Origin: an uncultured Nitrospinaceae bacterium
Lineage (GTDB): Bacteria; Nitrospinota; Nitrospinia; Nitrospinales; VA-1
DNA: 20,541 nucleotides
Assembly: GCA_913043155.1 (NCBI GenBank)
Contig: CAJWLY010000010.1
Coordinates: forward strand, 1-20,541
Direction: 5' to 3'
Positions 1-7,337 of the stretch are shown here, one piece after another. The notes below the pieces were generated by a model. It was not told where the DNA came from, ran no database searches, and saw nothing but the letters and a program-made list of their open reading frames with translations. Numbering within the stretch: the stretch's first letter is position 1; each line of letters opens with the position of its first letter. The position numbers were made by a program, and so were the translations under genes.

Positions 1-160
1 CCAGAACGAGGGAGATAGTGATAGCCTGCGGTGAGGAGTTTTGCTCCTGTGCAGCTATTTGATAAAGAAGAGCGCCCCGGTAAATCAGAAAAGTCCCGAC
101 GATTCCCCACACTCCCCCGGCAGTTTGTGTCAACTGTTGTTTGCTCAATGTAGTTCTCAA
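1..160 (-). CDS. Partial membrane protein, N-terminal end only
   Basis: A frame on the minus strand is open from the stop codon of the neighbouring DUF1566 gene to the window edge. No ATG occurs in it; the best start is TTG at 160-158, preceded by an AAGGAAGAG ribosome-binding stretch about 11 bases upstream, with a second TTG four codons later. The 53 visible codons begin with a short polar segment (RTTLSKQQLTQ), then a glycine-rich hydrophobic stretch (AGGVWGIVGTFLIYRGALLY) typical of a first membrane helix, then a polar loop (AAQEQNSSPQ) and the start of a second hydrophobic segment (AITISLVL). This pattern suggests a small multi-pass inner-membrane protein. The family is not recognised. 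It is the third gene of a minus-strand run behind the squalene/phytoene synthase and DUF1566 genes. The start codon is uncertain. Confidence 0.45.
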   Translation of the reverse strand, partial: MRTTLSKQQLTQTAGGVWGIVGTFLIYRGALLYQIAAQEQNSSPQAITISLVL

Positions 161-247
161 GGAAAATATGACTCTTCCTTTATAGATGAGAATTTTCAGG
201 TAAGGTTTTAATAATAAGCCCAGATTGTAGCGTCGGCAAAATTTTAA

Positions 248-709
248 TCAGAAAGGGAGCAGCGGTGAACGTGACTTTGGGGCTTCCCGGTCACTGCGTA
301 CGGCACGCGCTGCCATGCGTCCGCTTTTACTTTTAAACAGTCTCCGCACCTCCCCGTTTCGCAGGTCCAGGATATATCCCTCTTCTCCGGTCATATATTC
401 GTGAATCCATATTGTAGGTAAGGCGCCTTCCGGAAAAACGGGATCGAGGTAGAGCCTGTTTCCGTATTTGTCCTTGTTTTCCAAGTCCGCGCCGTAGAGA
501 GTGACTGCCTCCGCTTTCGAGGGAAGGCGCCAGTCATTATACCCGGCAAACTTAATGTCACTCAAATGACGGATATGCTCGTCCGCTTCGTCCCACGTGA
601 CCCACTTTGTTTCCATTTGCCAGGAGTCCTCCTGCGTCCAAGTGATTTCGTTTGCGATGTCGGTGACGGTTCCATTCCCGTTGTCCCTGTATCTGGTTTC
701 CTGATTCAT
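248..709 (-). CDS. DUF1566 (Lcl C-terminal domain) protein
   Basis: This is a 153-residue protein that is essentially one DUF1566/Lcl_C-type domain. The hallmarks are visible: YRDNGNGTVTD near residue 7, the TWTQ segment near residue 23, a W..A.. helix near residue 40, and GYNDWRLPSKAE near residue 56, followed by a C-terminal RAVRS motif. Family members are often surface or secreted proteins of unknown biochemical role. This copy has no signal peptide or lipobox, so it may be cytoplasmic. Its ATG (709-707) overlaps the TGA of the upstream squalene/phytoene synthase gene in an ATGA arrangement, which implies translational coupling. The C-terminal tail (SDREAPKSRSPLLPF) is basic and probably disordered. 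The family assignment is firm; no function can be given. Confidence 0.85.
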   Translation of the reverse strand: MNQETRYRDNGNGTVTDIANEITWTQEDSWQMETKWVTWDEADEHIRHLSDIKFAGYNDWRLPSKAEAVTLYGADLENKDKYGNRLYLDPVFPEGALPTIWIHEYMTGEEGYILDLRNGEVRRLFKSKSGRMAARAVRSDREAPKSRSPLLPF

Positions 710-1830
710 AGTTGAGATCCGATGGTTTGTTGTTTTTGAGGAATATCGTCCAAGGCGAACCTGGCGAGGCGTTGTTTTAATCTGTCTAGGTTGAATGGCT
801 CTGGATTCTGAAAGGAGCCCCGTTGCAGGATACTGCTGAACGATCGTTGTAGCAAAGTGTTTGACCAGCAGATGAGTGGGGTCCGGCGCAGGATACGCCT
901 GACGCTTGCCCGTGAAATCTTGACGTTGGCTTCAGACTTGAGCAGGTCGTGGTTGTTGTGTAGCACAGCCACCGTTTCCATGGCCATCCATAATGGCCAG
1001 ATGCAAAAGAGGCGAAGCCGCATGGCGTTCCTTGGGATCGCCAGGGTAAAGTTTAAGGCATCGTGCAGGTGACCCACGGTTTTGTTGAGGAGGCTTTCCA
1101 GAACTTTCAGGTCTTTTTCTGTGGAAGCACCGGCGTGAAATTCCTCAGTGGTTAGACCGTTAGCGGTAATACAGCTTTTGGGAACGTATGACCATCCACG
1201 GCCGCGGTCGACGACAATGTCCTTTGAAATATTCGTGATCTGGAGCCCGAGTCCGAAAGAAACGGCGGCTCGCTGCATTATTTTCCGATTTTGCGCGGGT
1301 AGACTGGTCAGTTCATGGAAGAAGAGGTTGCATAACATTTCCCCAACCGCACCGGCAACGAAGTAACAGTATTCTTCCAGTTCTTCTTCGTTTTCCAGAA
1401 GAGTGATTTGTTCGGAGTTGAATTTTTTCTGGAAGTAGGCCATCCCCTGAGCCATGGTGCAGACAGAGGAACTGATTTGTTGTTTATGGTTCTCCCTCAG
1501 GGTATCGAAGATGTTGAATACTCGCCCTGCGTTTTGCAGTAGTTCGAGGTCAGCAGGGTTCCCATCAACAGCGGCAATATCCTCAACCCAGCGGTCCAGG
1601 GTGGACCTTCGATGTTCGGGATCCTTGAGTAAAGCCGCAAAATCGAGCAAGAGGCGTATCTTTGCGGGTGCATCCAGCTTGCCAGCATCTTCCACCGTAT
1701 CGATGGTACGGCAAAACAGGTAGGCTACAAGGACGCTTCGGTGGAGATCCCCCTTCAAGACCGAAATGTTCAGCGCGAAGGTTCGACTGACCTTGGGCAG
1801 GGTACCGGCGCAATAGCTCCAATCGTCCAT
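706..1830 (-). CDS. Squalene/phytoene synthase family protein
   Basis: This enzyme is predicted to join two prenyl diphosphates head to head (for example two farnesyl diphosphates to presqualene diphosphate or squalene). The frame also opens at a TTG (1836); ATG at 1830 is preferred, giving 374 residues. Counting from the TTG start, the early SRTFALNIS segment is at 17-25, the first aspartate-rich motif DTVED at 46-50, the YCYFVAGAVGEM helix at 156-167, and the second motif NISKDIVVD at 202-210 followed by RGRGWSYVP. Both metal-binding acidic clusters are intact, so the enzyme is probably active. No C-terminal membrane anchor is obvious. The gene lies 140 bases downstream of ispH on the same strand, which supports a role in squalene, hopanoid or carotenoid synthesis. 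Product length (C30 or C40) cannot be told from sequence alone. Confidence 0.9.
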   Translation of the reverse strand: MDDWSYCAGTLPKVSRTFALNISVLKGDLHRSVLVAYLFCRTIDTVEDAGKLDAPAKIRLLLDFAALLKDPEHRRSTLDRWVEDIAAVDGNPADLELLQNAGRVFNIFDTLRENHKQQISSSVCTMAQGMAYFQKKFNSEQITLLENEEELEEYCYFVAGAVGEMLCNLFFHELTSLPAQNRKIMQRAAVSFGLGLQITNISKDIVVDRGRGWSYVPKSCITANGLTTEEFHAGASTEKDLKVLESLLNKTVGHLHDALNFTLAIPRNAMRLRLFCIWPLWMAMETVAVLHNNHDLLKSEANVKISRASVRRILRRTPLICWSNTLLQRSFSSILQRGSFQNPEPFNLDRLKQRLARFALDDIPQKQQTIGSQL

Positions 1831-1953
1831 AGGCAAAATCGCCGGTCGAGCCCCTATCAGGCCGCTTCCGGCGAGTCCAGGTTAAACACTCTTTTGGGAA
1901 AACGGTGGGAGGACCCGGTGAGCCAATCCCGATTCGATCTCATTGGGAATGCT

Positions 1954-1970
1954 TCGCACGGGTGGTGCGA
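1954..1970 (-). promoter_or_regulatory. Perfect hairpin touching the ispH stop codon
   Basis: A 6-bp perfect inverted repeat (TCGCAC / GTGCGA) with a 5-base loop begins at the base right after the ispH TGA on the minus strand. No T-run follows, so it is not a classic intrinsic terminator. It could be a partial attenuator, an RNA-processing or stabilising stem between ispH and the downstream synthase gene, or a rho-related structure. Confidence 0.35.
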
Positions 1971-2849
1971 TCAACGGGCGACCGGTTCCTGATCGGTTTC
2001 CTTTGCGATTTTTAAAATTTCTTCGTGGACTTCGTTGATCACGTACTCTGGGGTACTTGTTCCCGCGGTGATCCCCGCGTGTTTTTTTTCGTAAAACCAG
2101 TCACGCTTTAATTGAGAAAACGATTCGATATGATGTGCTTCGATTCCTTTTTCCTCACAGACCTGGACCAGTTTCTTGGTGTTGGAAGAGTTGTAGCCTC
2201 CGACAACGATCATGAGATCTACCTGGTCCGCCAAGTCCCGTACTGCGACCTGCCGGTCGCGGGTGGGTTGACAGATAGTGTTTACGAAGCTCACTTCATC
2301 GACACAATCAAGATCGCGGATTTTTCTAACCAGATGCTCGACTTTTTCGACCTGCAGGGTGGTCTGACTTACAATGCCCAGCTTTGGGGCTCCAATCAGT
2401 TCTATCTTTCCGAGGTCGCTCATGTTGTTGACGACGAGATATTCCTTAAGGTCGCCGACGATGCCTTTCACCTCCACATGATCCTCCTGCCCGATGACCA
2501 CGGGAAAATAACCTTTCTGCACCATCGACTTGATGGTTTTATGCACGCGCATCACTAAAGGACAACTTGCGTCATAGACGACGAATCCGGCGTCTGAAAG
2601 TTTTTCCTTGGTCTTTTCTGCTGCACCGTGAGCAGTGATCATGACCTTTTTGGTTTGAATCTGGTCGATAGCCTCGATATCGGCGACGAGCGACACTCCG
2701 TTCTTCTTGAGCGATTCATTGACCTGGGGGTTATGCACCAGTTGACCGACAATGGTGAGGTCGGCCCCGAAGTCGGGGGTCATGGCCAGGTTGATGGCGT
2801 CCTGAACACCGAAACAGGTTCCTAGTGCGCTGGCAAGCGAGACTTTCAT
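1971..2849 (-). CDS. ispH: 4-hydroxy-3-methylbut-2-enyl diphosphate reductase
   Basis: IspH (LytB) is the [4Fe-4S] enzyme that reduces HMBPP to IPP and DMAPP, the last step of the MEP isoprenoid pathway in the cytosol. The 292-residue length is slightly short for the family. The three cluster cysteines are visible at C12 (GTCFGV), C96 (DASCPLV) and C193 (NTICQPT). Substrate-pocket residues are also present: H39 in GQLVHN, H74 in TAHG, H124 and E126 in HVEV, the YNSSN segment, and the C-terminal GTSTPE. A valine replaces the usual proline in the H-P-E-V segment. The start is the ATG at 2849; its ribosome binding site is weak. It is transcribed toward a squalene/phytoene synthase gene, consistent with an isoprenoid gene pair. 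A sigma70-like promoter lies just upstream. Confidence 0.96.
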   Translation of the reverse strand: MKVSLASALGTCFGVQDAINLAMTPDFGADLTIVGQLVHNPQVNESLKKNGVSLVADIEAIDQIQTKKVMITAHGAAEKTKEKLSDAGFVVYDASCPLVMRVHKTIKSMVQKGYFPVVIGQEDHVEVKGIVGDLKEYLVVNNMSDLGKIELIGAPKLGIVSQTTLQVEKVEHLVRKIRDLDCVDEVSFVNTICQPTRDRQVAVRDLADQVDLMIVVGGYNSSNTKKLVQVCEEKGIEAHHIESFSQLKRDWFYEKKHAGITAGTSTPEYVINEVHEEILKIAKETDQEPVAR

Positions 2850-2910
2850 GTTGTCTTAAATTCTTATGCGTAAGGTTTTCTGGGTTTAATTAAATCCGTA
2901 AAGCTACACA

Positions 2911-2938
2911 ATTCTAGCAAAACCGCCAAGGCTTGCAA
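2911..2938 (-). promoter_or_regulatory. Predicted sigma70 promoter for ispH
   Basis: On the minus strand, TTGCAA (2938-2933) and TAGAAT (2916-2911) are separated by 16 bases. Transcription would start near 2904, about 55 bases upstream of the ispH ATG. The rest of the 298-base gap up to aspS shows no gene on either strand. Confidence 0.5.
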
Positions 2939-3147
2939 ATAAAATCCGGTTCCACAAACGCCGGTTTCTGCGACATGAATAGATTTTTACAGATTTTGAG
3001 GGGAGGCTTTGCGTTCGACTCCGGCGATGGATTCGGCGAGGGGAATGGTTTTTGGATATACTTCACTGCAGAACAGACCTGTGGTTTGCCACGATCGATG
3101 TGTAAGATACCGCTACGGTTACAGCGCTTCGGCTCTATGCCTAGCAG

Positions 3148-4911
3148 TTAACGGAGATCATACTTCAGTTTCAGTTCGTTCATTTGTTTCGGGTCAATTT
3201 CGGAGGGGGCTTGGGTCATCAGACAGGTGGCTTTCTGGGTTTTGGGGAAGGCGATGACGTCGCGGATGGACGAAGCTCCGGCGAGAATCATCACGATGCG
3301 GTCGAGTCCGAACGCGATCCCGCCATGCGGTGGTGCGCCATACTGCAGCGCGTCGAGCAGAAAACCGAACTTCAACTCCGCTTCTTCTTTGTCGATGCCC
3401 AGCATTTTGAACATCCTTTCCTGAATTTCCTTGCTGTGGATACGAATGCTTCCGCCGCCGATCTCGTTCCCATTCAGAACCAGGTCATAGGCCCGCGCTC
3501 GTACTTCGCTTGGAGTAGACTGCAGTTTGTCGAGATCCTCTTCCATGGGCGAGGTGAAGGGATGATGCATGGCGACGTAGCGTTTTTCCTCCGCGTCGTA
3601 TTCGACCAGTGGGAACTCTGTGACCCACGCAAGCTTGATTTTCTTTTCGTCGATCAGTTTGAGCAGTCTAGCTAAGGCAAGGCGCACGTTGGCGAGAGAG
3701 TCCGCTACAATCGCTGGTGTGTCGGCGGAGAACACGATGATGTCGCCCGGTTCGCCATTCACTGTTTCGATGAGTCGGTCAAGCATTTCCTTGTCGAAAA
3801 ACTTGATGATCGGTGACTGTAGGCCGTTCTCTTGGATTTTGATCCAGGCCATGCCCTTCGCGCCGTAGGTTTTGGCGACCTCGGTGAGGTCGTCGAGAGC
3901 CTTGCGCGAAAGTGACTCGGCGCTCCCCTTGACGTTGATCGCCTTGACCTGTCCGCCTGCGTCCAGCGCTTGGGTGAACACTTTGAATCCGGCCCCTCGT
4001 ACCACTTCTCCCACGTCCACGATTTCGAGCCCGAACCGAAGGTCCGGCTTGTCCGTGCCGAACCGGTTCATGGAATCCTTGTATTTGAGAACAGGAAAGG
4101 GAGTCTCGACCTCGATGCCAAGTGTCTCCTTATATGTAGTGGCGATCATTTCCTCGGCCAAAGAAAAAAGCTGGTCCTCATCAACGAAAGACATCTCCAT
4201 GTCGATCTGGGTGAACTCCGGTTGCCGGTCCTGCCGGAGGTCTTCATCGCGGAAGCATTTGGTGATCTGAAAATACCGGTCCATGCCCGAGACCATCAGG
4301 GTTTGCTTGAATAGCTGCGGCGATTGGGGCAGGGCGTAAAACTTTTTTGGGTTAAGGCGGCTCGGGACTAGGTAGTCGCGAGCACCTTCCGGAGTACTCT
4401 TGGTGAGGATTGGCGTTTCTATCTCGATGAATCCTTTTTGGTGCAACACGTCGCGGACGGTGCGCGTAATTTTGTAACGCAACTCGAGGTTCCTCTGTAG
4501 TTCTGAGCTGCGCAGATCGAGGTAGCGGTGTTTGAGCCGCAGGGCCTCCCCAACCTCTTGGTTCTCCCAACAGGAAAACGGTGGGGTGCTGGACGGATTC
4601 AAAATTTCGAGTTCGTCGATATAAACTTCGATTGCTCCCGTTTTGAGTTTGAGGTTGACCATGTCCTCGGGCCGCGCACGCACTTTCCCCTGGACAGCGA
4701 TCACGAAGTTTCCCCTCAGCGACTGCGCCTCCTGGTGGGCTAGCTTATCGATTTGTGGATTGAGGACCACCTGCGTGAGGCCCGTCTTGTCCCACAGGTC
4801 CACGAAGATCAGTCCACCGTGGTCACGCCGGGTATACACCCAGCCGCAAAGAGTGACCACTTCACCAATATTTTTTTCCGTTAATTCGCCACAGGTGTGG
4901 GTGCGCTGCAT
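3148..4911 (-). CDS. aspS: Aspartyl-tRNA synthetase
   Basis: This cytosolic class II enzyme charges tRNA with aspartate. It is 587 residues, the usual bacterial length. An OB-fold anticodon-binding domain occupies about residues 1-105. Motif 2 (CFRDEDLRQDRQPEF) is at about 219-233, the bacterial GAD insertion at about 290-420, and motif 3 (GGIAFGLDRIVM) at about 530-541. In the anticodon-binding domain the segment RRDHGG places a histidine at residue 31. His at this site is known from non-discriminating AspRS (for example Pseudomonas aeruginosa), which also charges tRNA-Asn for GatCAB amidation; E. coli has leucine there. That specificity call is inference. The start ATG at 4911 is supported by the conserved RTHTCGEL beginning and an upstream promoter. 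Confidence 0.98.
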   Translation of the reverse strand: MQRTHTCGELTEKNIGEVVTLCGWVYTRRDHGGLIFVDLWDKTGLTQVVLNPQIDKLAHQEAQSLRGNFVIAVQGKVRARPEDMVNLKLKTGAIEVYIDELEILNPSSTPPFSCWENQEVGEALRLKHRYLDLRSSELQRNLELRYKITRTVRDVLHQKGFIEIETPILTKSTPEGARDYLVPSRLNPKKFYALPQSPQLFKQTLMVSGMDRYFQITKCFRDEDLRQDRQPEFTQIDMEMSFVDEDQLFSLAEEMIATTYKETLGIEVETPFPVLKYKDSMNRFGTDKPDLRFGLEIVDVGEVVRGAGFKVFTQALDAGGQVKAINVKGSAESLSRKALDDLTEVAKTYGAKGMAWIKIQENGLQSPIIKFFDKEMLDRLIETVNGEPGDIIVFSADTPAIVADSLANVRLALARLLKLIDEKKIKLAWVTEFPLVEYDAEEKRYVAMHHPFTSPMEEDLDKLQSTPSEVRARAYDLVLNGNEIGGGSIRIHSKEIQERMFKMLGIDKEEAELKFGFLLDALQYGAPPHGGIAFGLDRIVMILAGASSIRDVIAFPKTQKATCLMTQAPSEIDPKQMNELKLKYDLR

Positions 4912-4958
4912 TTCAAAATCCGTTCAAAACAGGGTCGGGAAGCCGCAAAAGACCCATT

Positions 4959-4987
4959 AACATACTGAAAATAAGGGGGACTTGCAA
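4959..4987 (-). promoter_or_regulatory. Predicted sigma70 promoter for aspS
   Basis: On the minus strand, TTGCAA (4987-4982) and TATGTT (4964-4959) are separated by exactly 17 bases. The predicted start is near 4952, about 40 bases before the aspS ATG. The -10 hexamer matches consensus at four of six positions. Confidence 0.45.
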
Positions 4988-5053
4988 GGGGATTCCTGTT
5001 GGGGCCGGAGCCGACGAATGGGTCGGATTATTTCCGAAGGGTGTGCGTGGAAC

Positions 5054-6346
5054 TTAATCTTCTATCGGCTCAGGAGCCACGCCAGCTTCCTCGGCGCGTC
5101 GTTCTTCTTCTAGAGCTTTTTGTTCCTGTATCTTTTTTTCCGCTTCGTACCTGGCTTGTTCCTCTTCCAGTTGCTTCTTGCGGAGTTGGTATTCGATCAC
5201 CATCTGTGGTTTGACCTTGACGGCAACGGGAATATTCACTGTGCCACAGGAACGTGCGCATACGCCGCATCCGGTACAGATCCTCTTGTGAAACACCGGC
5301 CGATTGTCTTTGTCCTGCGTAATAGCTCCTGGGATGGGGCAGTCGATGATGCACTGCTGGCAGAACGTATCCCCGTAGGCCTGGCATTTCTTCTTATCGA
5401 GGATGGCATACCCCATTTTCACGTCGGCCGGACTTTCCACCGGCAATAACGCGCCGTCGGGACACGCCGAAATGCAGTGTAGGTCGTCGCACATGACGCA
5501 GGGGTTCTTTTTGGGATCAATGTAGGGTGTGCCCATGACCAGGAAGCCGAATTTCTTAGGCGCCTTCACGATGGCGTCCTTAGGGCAGGCGTGGATGCAC
5601 TTGTCACAACGAGTGCAGTCCTGCAAAAACTGTCGTTCGGTGATTGCCCCCGGCGGGCGGAGCAGCGGAACGCGCTTAGTGACTTTGTCGACCGCTTCAT
5701 TGACCTTGTCGATTTTGTTCTGGACCGACTCCACCGCAGGTTTGGCGAAAAAGTGCACCCCCTGCTTGAGGAGGCCGCGCCGGTCGTATTCTTGGTCGGC
5801 TTCCTCCCCATCGTCCACCCGATCCAGCAGTTCTTCCAGGTTGCTTTTTTTCGTGACCGTCGGGGTAGGAAGCTCGTCTTCTTCCGGGTCCTCCAACTCT
5901 GCAGGAACAACCAGAGGTTCCTCCGTCTCTTCAGATTTGGAACCCGGACGAAACCGTGAGACGAGGCGTTTGAAAAATCCTTTCTTCTCGACCGGGGACG
6001 CGTCTTCTTCTGATTCGGTGGCGGTGACCTCTTCCTCTTCTTCCGTAGCTTCGGCGGACTCGTCAAGTTCTTCTTCCTTGTCGTCGCCGGGTTTTTCTTC
6101 TATGGATTCGGCAAAATCCATGAACCGTCCAAAAGAGAACAGGTCGCGCCGGGAGACGTCTTTTTCTTTTTCGGGTGGTTTCGGTTTTGGGGTGATGGCT
6201 TCTCGGTCGAGGCTCAGAGGGCTGACTTCGGGCGAAGAATCGTCACCGCGCTGATCATGGCTTATGTTGTCTGTGCCCGTCGCGCGTTTCTTCGGTATTT
6301 TTTTACCCTTGAAGGTTTTTTTTGCGAGGCGGTACCGGAAGTCCAT
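5054..6346 (-). CDS. NapG/MauM-like ferredoxin with four [4Fe-4S] motifs and acidic N-terminal half
   Basis: A 430-residue polyferredoxin. Four cysteine quartets are visible in the C-terminal half: C244-C247-C250-C254, C283-C286-C291-C295, C321-C329-C332-C336 (the long C-X7-C spacing typical of NapG/MauM proteins) and C357-C360-C363-C367. The last 50 residues form a charged helix. The first 240 residues are unusual: a basic start, a long Glu/Asp-rich low-complexity stretch (about 75-165), and two internal twin-arginine-like motifs, SRRDLF at 65-70 and DRRGLLKQ at 188-195. Neither is N-terminal and neither is followed by a good hydrophobic core, so Tat export is doubtful. The likely role is electron transfer with an unknown partner. 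No quinol dehydrogenase or reductase gene lies next to it. Confidence 0.8.
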   Translation of the reverse strand: MDFRYRLAKKTFKGKKIPKKRATGTDNISHDQRGDDSSPEVSPLSLDREAITPKPKPPEKEKDVSRRDLFSFGRFMDFAESIEEKPGDDKEEELDESAEATEEEEEVTATESEEDASPVEKKGFFKRLVSRFRPGSKSEETEEPLVVPAELEDPEEDELPTPTVTKKSNLEELLDRVDDGEEADQEYDRRGLLKQGVHFFAKPAVESVQNKIDKVNEAVDKVTKRVPLLRPPGAITERQFLQDCTRCDKCIHACPKDAIVKAPKKFGFLVMGTPYIDPKKNPCVMCDDLHCISACPDGALLPVESPADVKMGYAILDKKKCQAYGDTFCQQCIIDCPIPGAITQDKDNRPVFHKRICTGCGVCARSCGTVNIPVAVKVKPQMVIEYQLRKKQLEEEQARYEAEKKIQEQKALEEERRAEEAGVAPEPIED

Positions 6347-6551
6347 AGCCTGTGGGTGCCTCTAGCATGAAATGGTTTGCGAAATAGAATCTTTCCCCCG
6401 TTGCTTCTTCTTCGCGAGATATCCAGTCAGGGGAAAAGCCGACATCCACCCCTCCTGTTTCTCTTTCGTAGAAGGGGGTTGTGAGGACTTTGCAAAAATG
6501 AATTTGGCCCCATTTTTTTTTGGAGGATGCCTTGCAGTAATTATTTTTCGT

Positions 6552-7046
6552 TTATTCCCAGCCGAACTCCTCGGCGATGAATTTATAGTCGTGCCAGTTT
6601 TGGGCGTTGGAGTTTTCCAGCATGTATTCGTCTGTCGCTAGGACCAGCGGGTGCCCTTTGTTGACATAGGATTGTGCTGTCGGAAAACGCAGGATGAAAA
6701 TGGTCACCGCGATGCATGCCAGTTCCATGATATCCGGCTGGGCCTTGATCTGCTCCATCACCTCCTCGGCGTTCTCGGCGGTGGTGCCCTGAAACATTCC
6801 GGCGGTTTTTTCTTCCAGTTCCATCCGTTCGTCGCAGATTGTGGCGGCACGCATCTGCAGTTCCAGAATGCGGTTGTAATCTTCCTGGTCAAATTCACCG
6901 TCCATTTTCCCGTCGTCCCAAACTGAGCCGTCGACTCGTCTCTCGCCGGGAGAATCTTTACGTTCGGCGGTTTCACAGAATGTCAGATTTGCTTCGTCAA
7001 GCATGATTTTAGCTTTGGTTTCGGTACTGGGTTCCCGGGATGACAT
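6552..7046 (-). CDS. Hypothetical protein, 164 residues
   Basis: The family is not recognised. The N-terminal 60 residues are charged and probably disordered (a SREPSTETK start, then DGSVWDDGKMDGEFD). Residues 60-100 look like an acidic amphipathic helix. Residues 107-120 (MELACIAVTIFILRF) are hydrophobic but too short and polar at the edges for a confident membrane helix. The C-terminus contains NWHDYKFIAEEFGWE. There is no signal peptide and there are no cysteine motifs. The ATG at 7046 has AAGGAG about 14 bases upstream, a long but possible spacing. The gene stands alone, with 205 bases separating it from the iron-sulfur gene downstream. Codon use resembles that of its neighbours and the frame is intact over 164 codons, so it is probably real. 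Confidence 0.65.
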   Translation of the reverse strand: MSSREPSTETKAKIMLDEANLTFCETAERKDSPGERRVDGSVWDDGKMDGEFDQEDYNRILELQMRAATICDERMELEEKTAGMFQGTTAENAEEVMEQIKAQPDIMELACIAVTIFILRFPTAQSYVNKGHPLVLATDEYMLENSNAQNWHDYKFIAEEFGWE

Positions 7047-7337
7047 GATGTTTAAAAATTCTCCTTAAAGATCGAGGTCAATGTTCCGGCTTTGCTTTTC
7101 TTGGGCTCGGCAATTATTTCATTCGTGGAGCCTGCCGGATTGAATACTAACGTGACCCGTCATGCTACCACTAAACTTCCACCGAATCCCACAGAAAACT
7201 CAACGATTTTTGGGCTCGATCCCTCGGTTTTCTTTGCGTTTGCCGTTCCTTTGCTGTTTAATATTTCGTAATCGATACGACAATGTTCAAGCTCCCGCGG
7301 TCGGTTTTCTCCTCGCCGGGACCTAGATTGCACGGTT

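Noticed and set aside
5529..6254. Long plus-strand frame (241 codons) rich in serine
   Set aside because: It is antisense to the acidic Glu/Asp-rich half of the iron-sulfur protein; serine runs are the expected complement of GAA/GAG/GAC repeats. The cysteine quartets show which strand is coding.
7251..7279. Possible promoter TTGCTG-17-GATACG upstream of the first radical SAM gene
   Set aside because: The -10 matches only three of six consensus bases; too weak to call. TAGATT at 7324-7329 is an alternative but lacks a -35.
7162..7326. Plus-strand frame of 54 codons, considered as a RiPP precursor
   Set aside because: It has no ribosome binding site and no leader/core organisation, and its composition looks like translated non-coding DNA.
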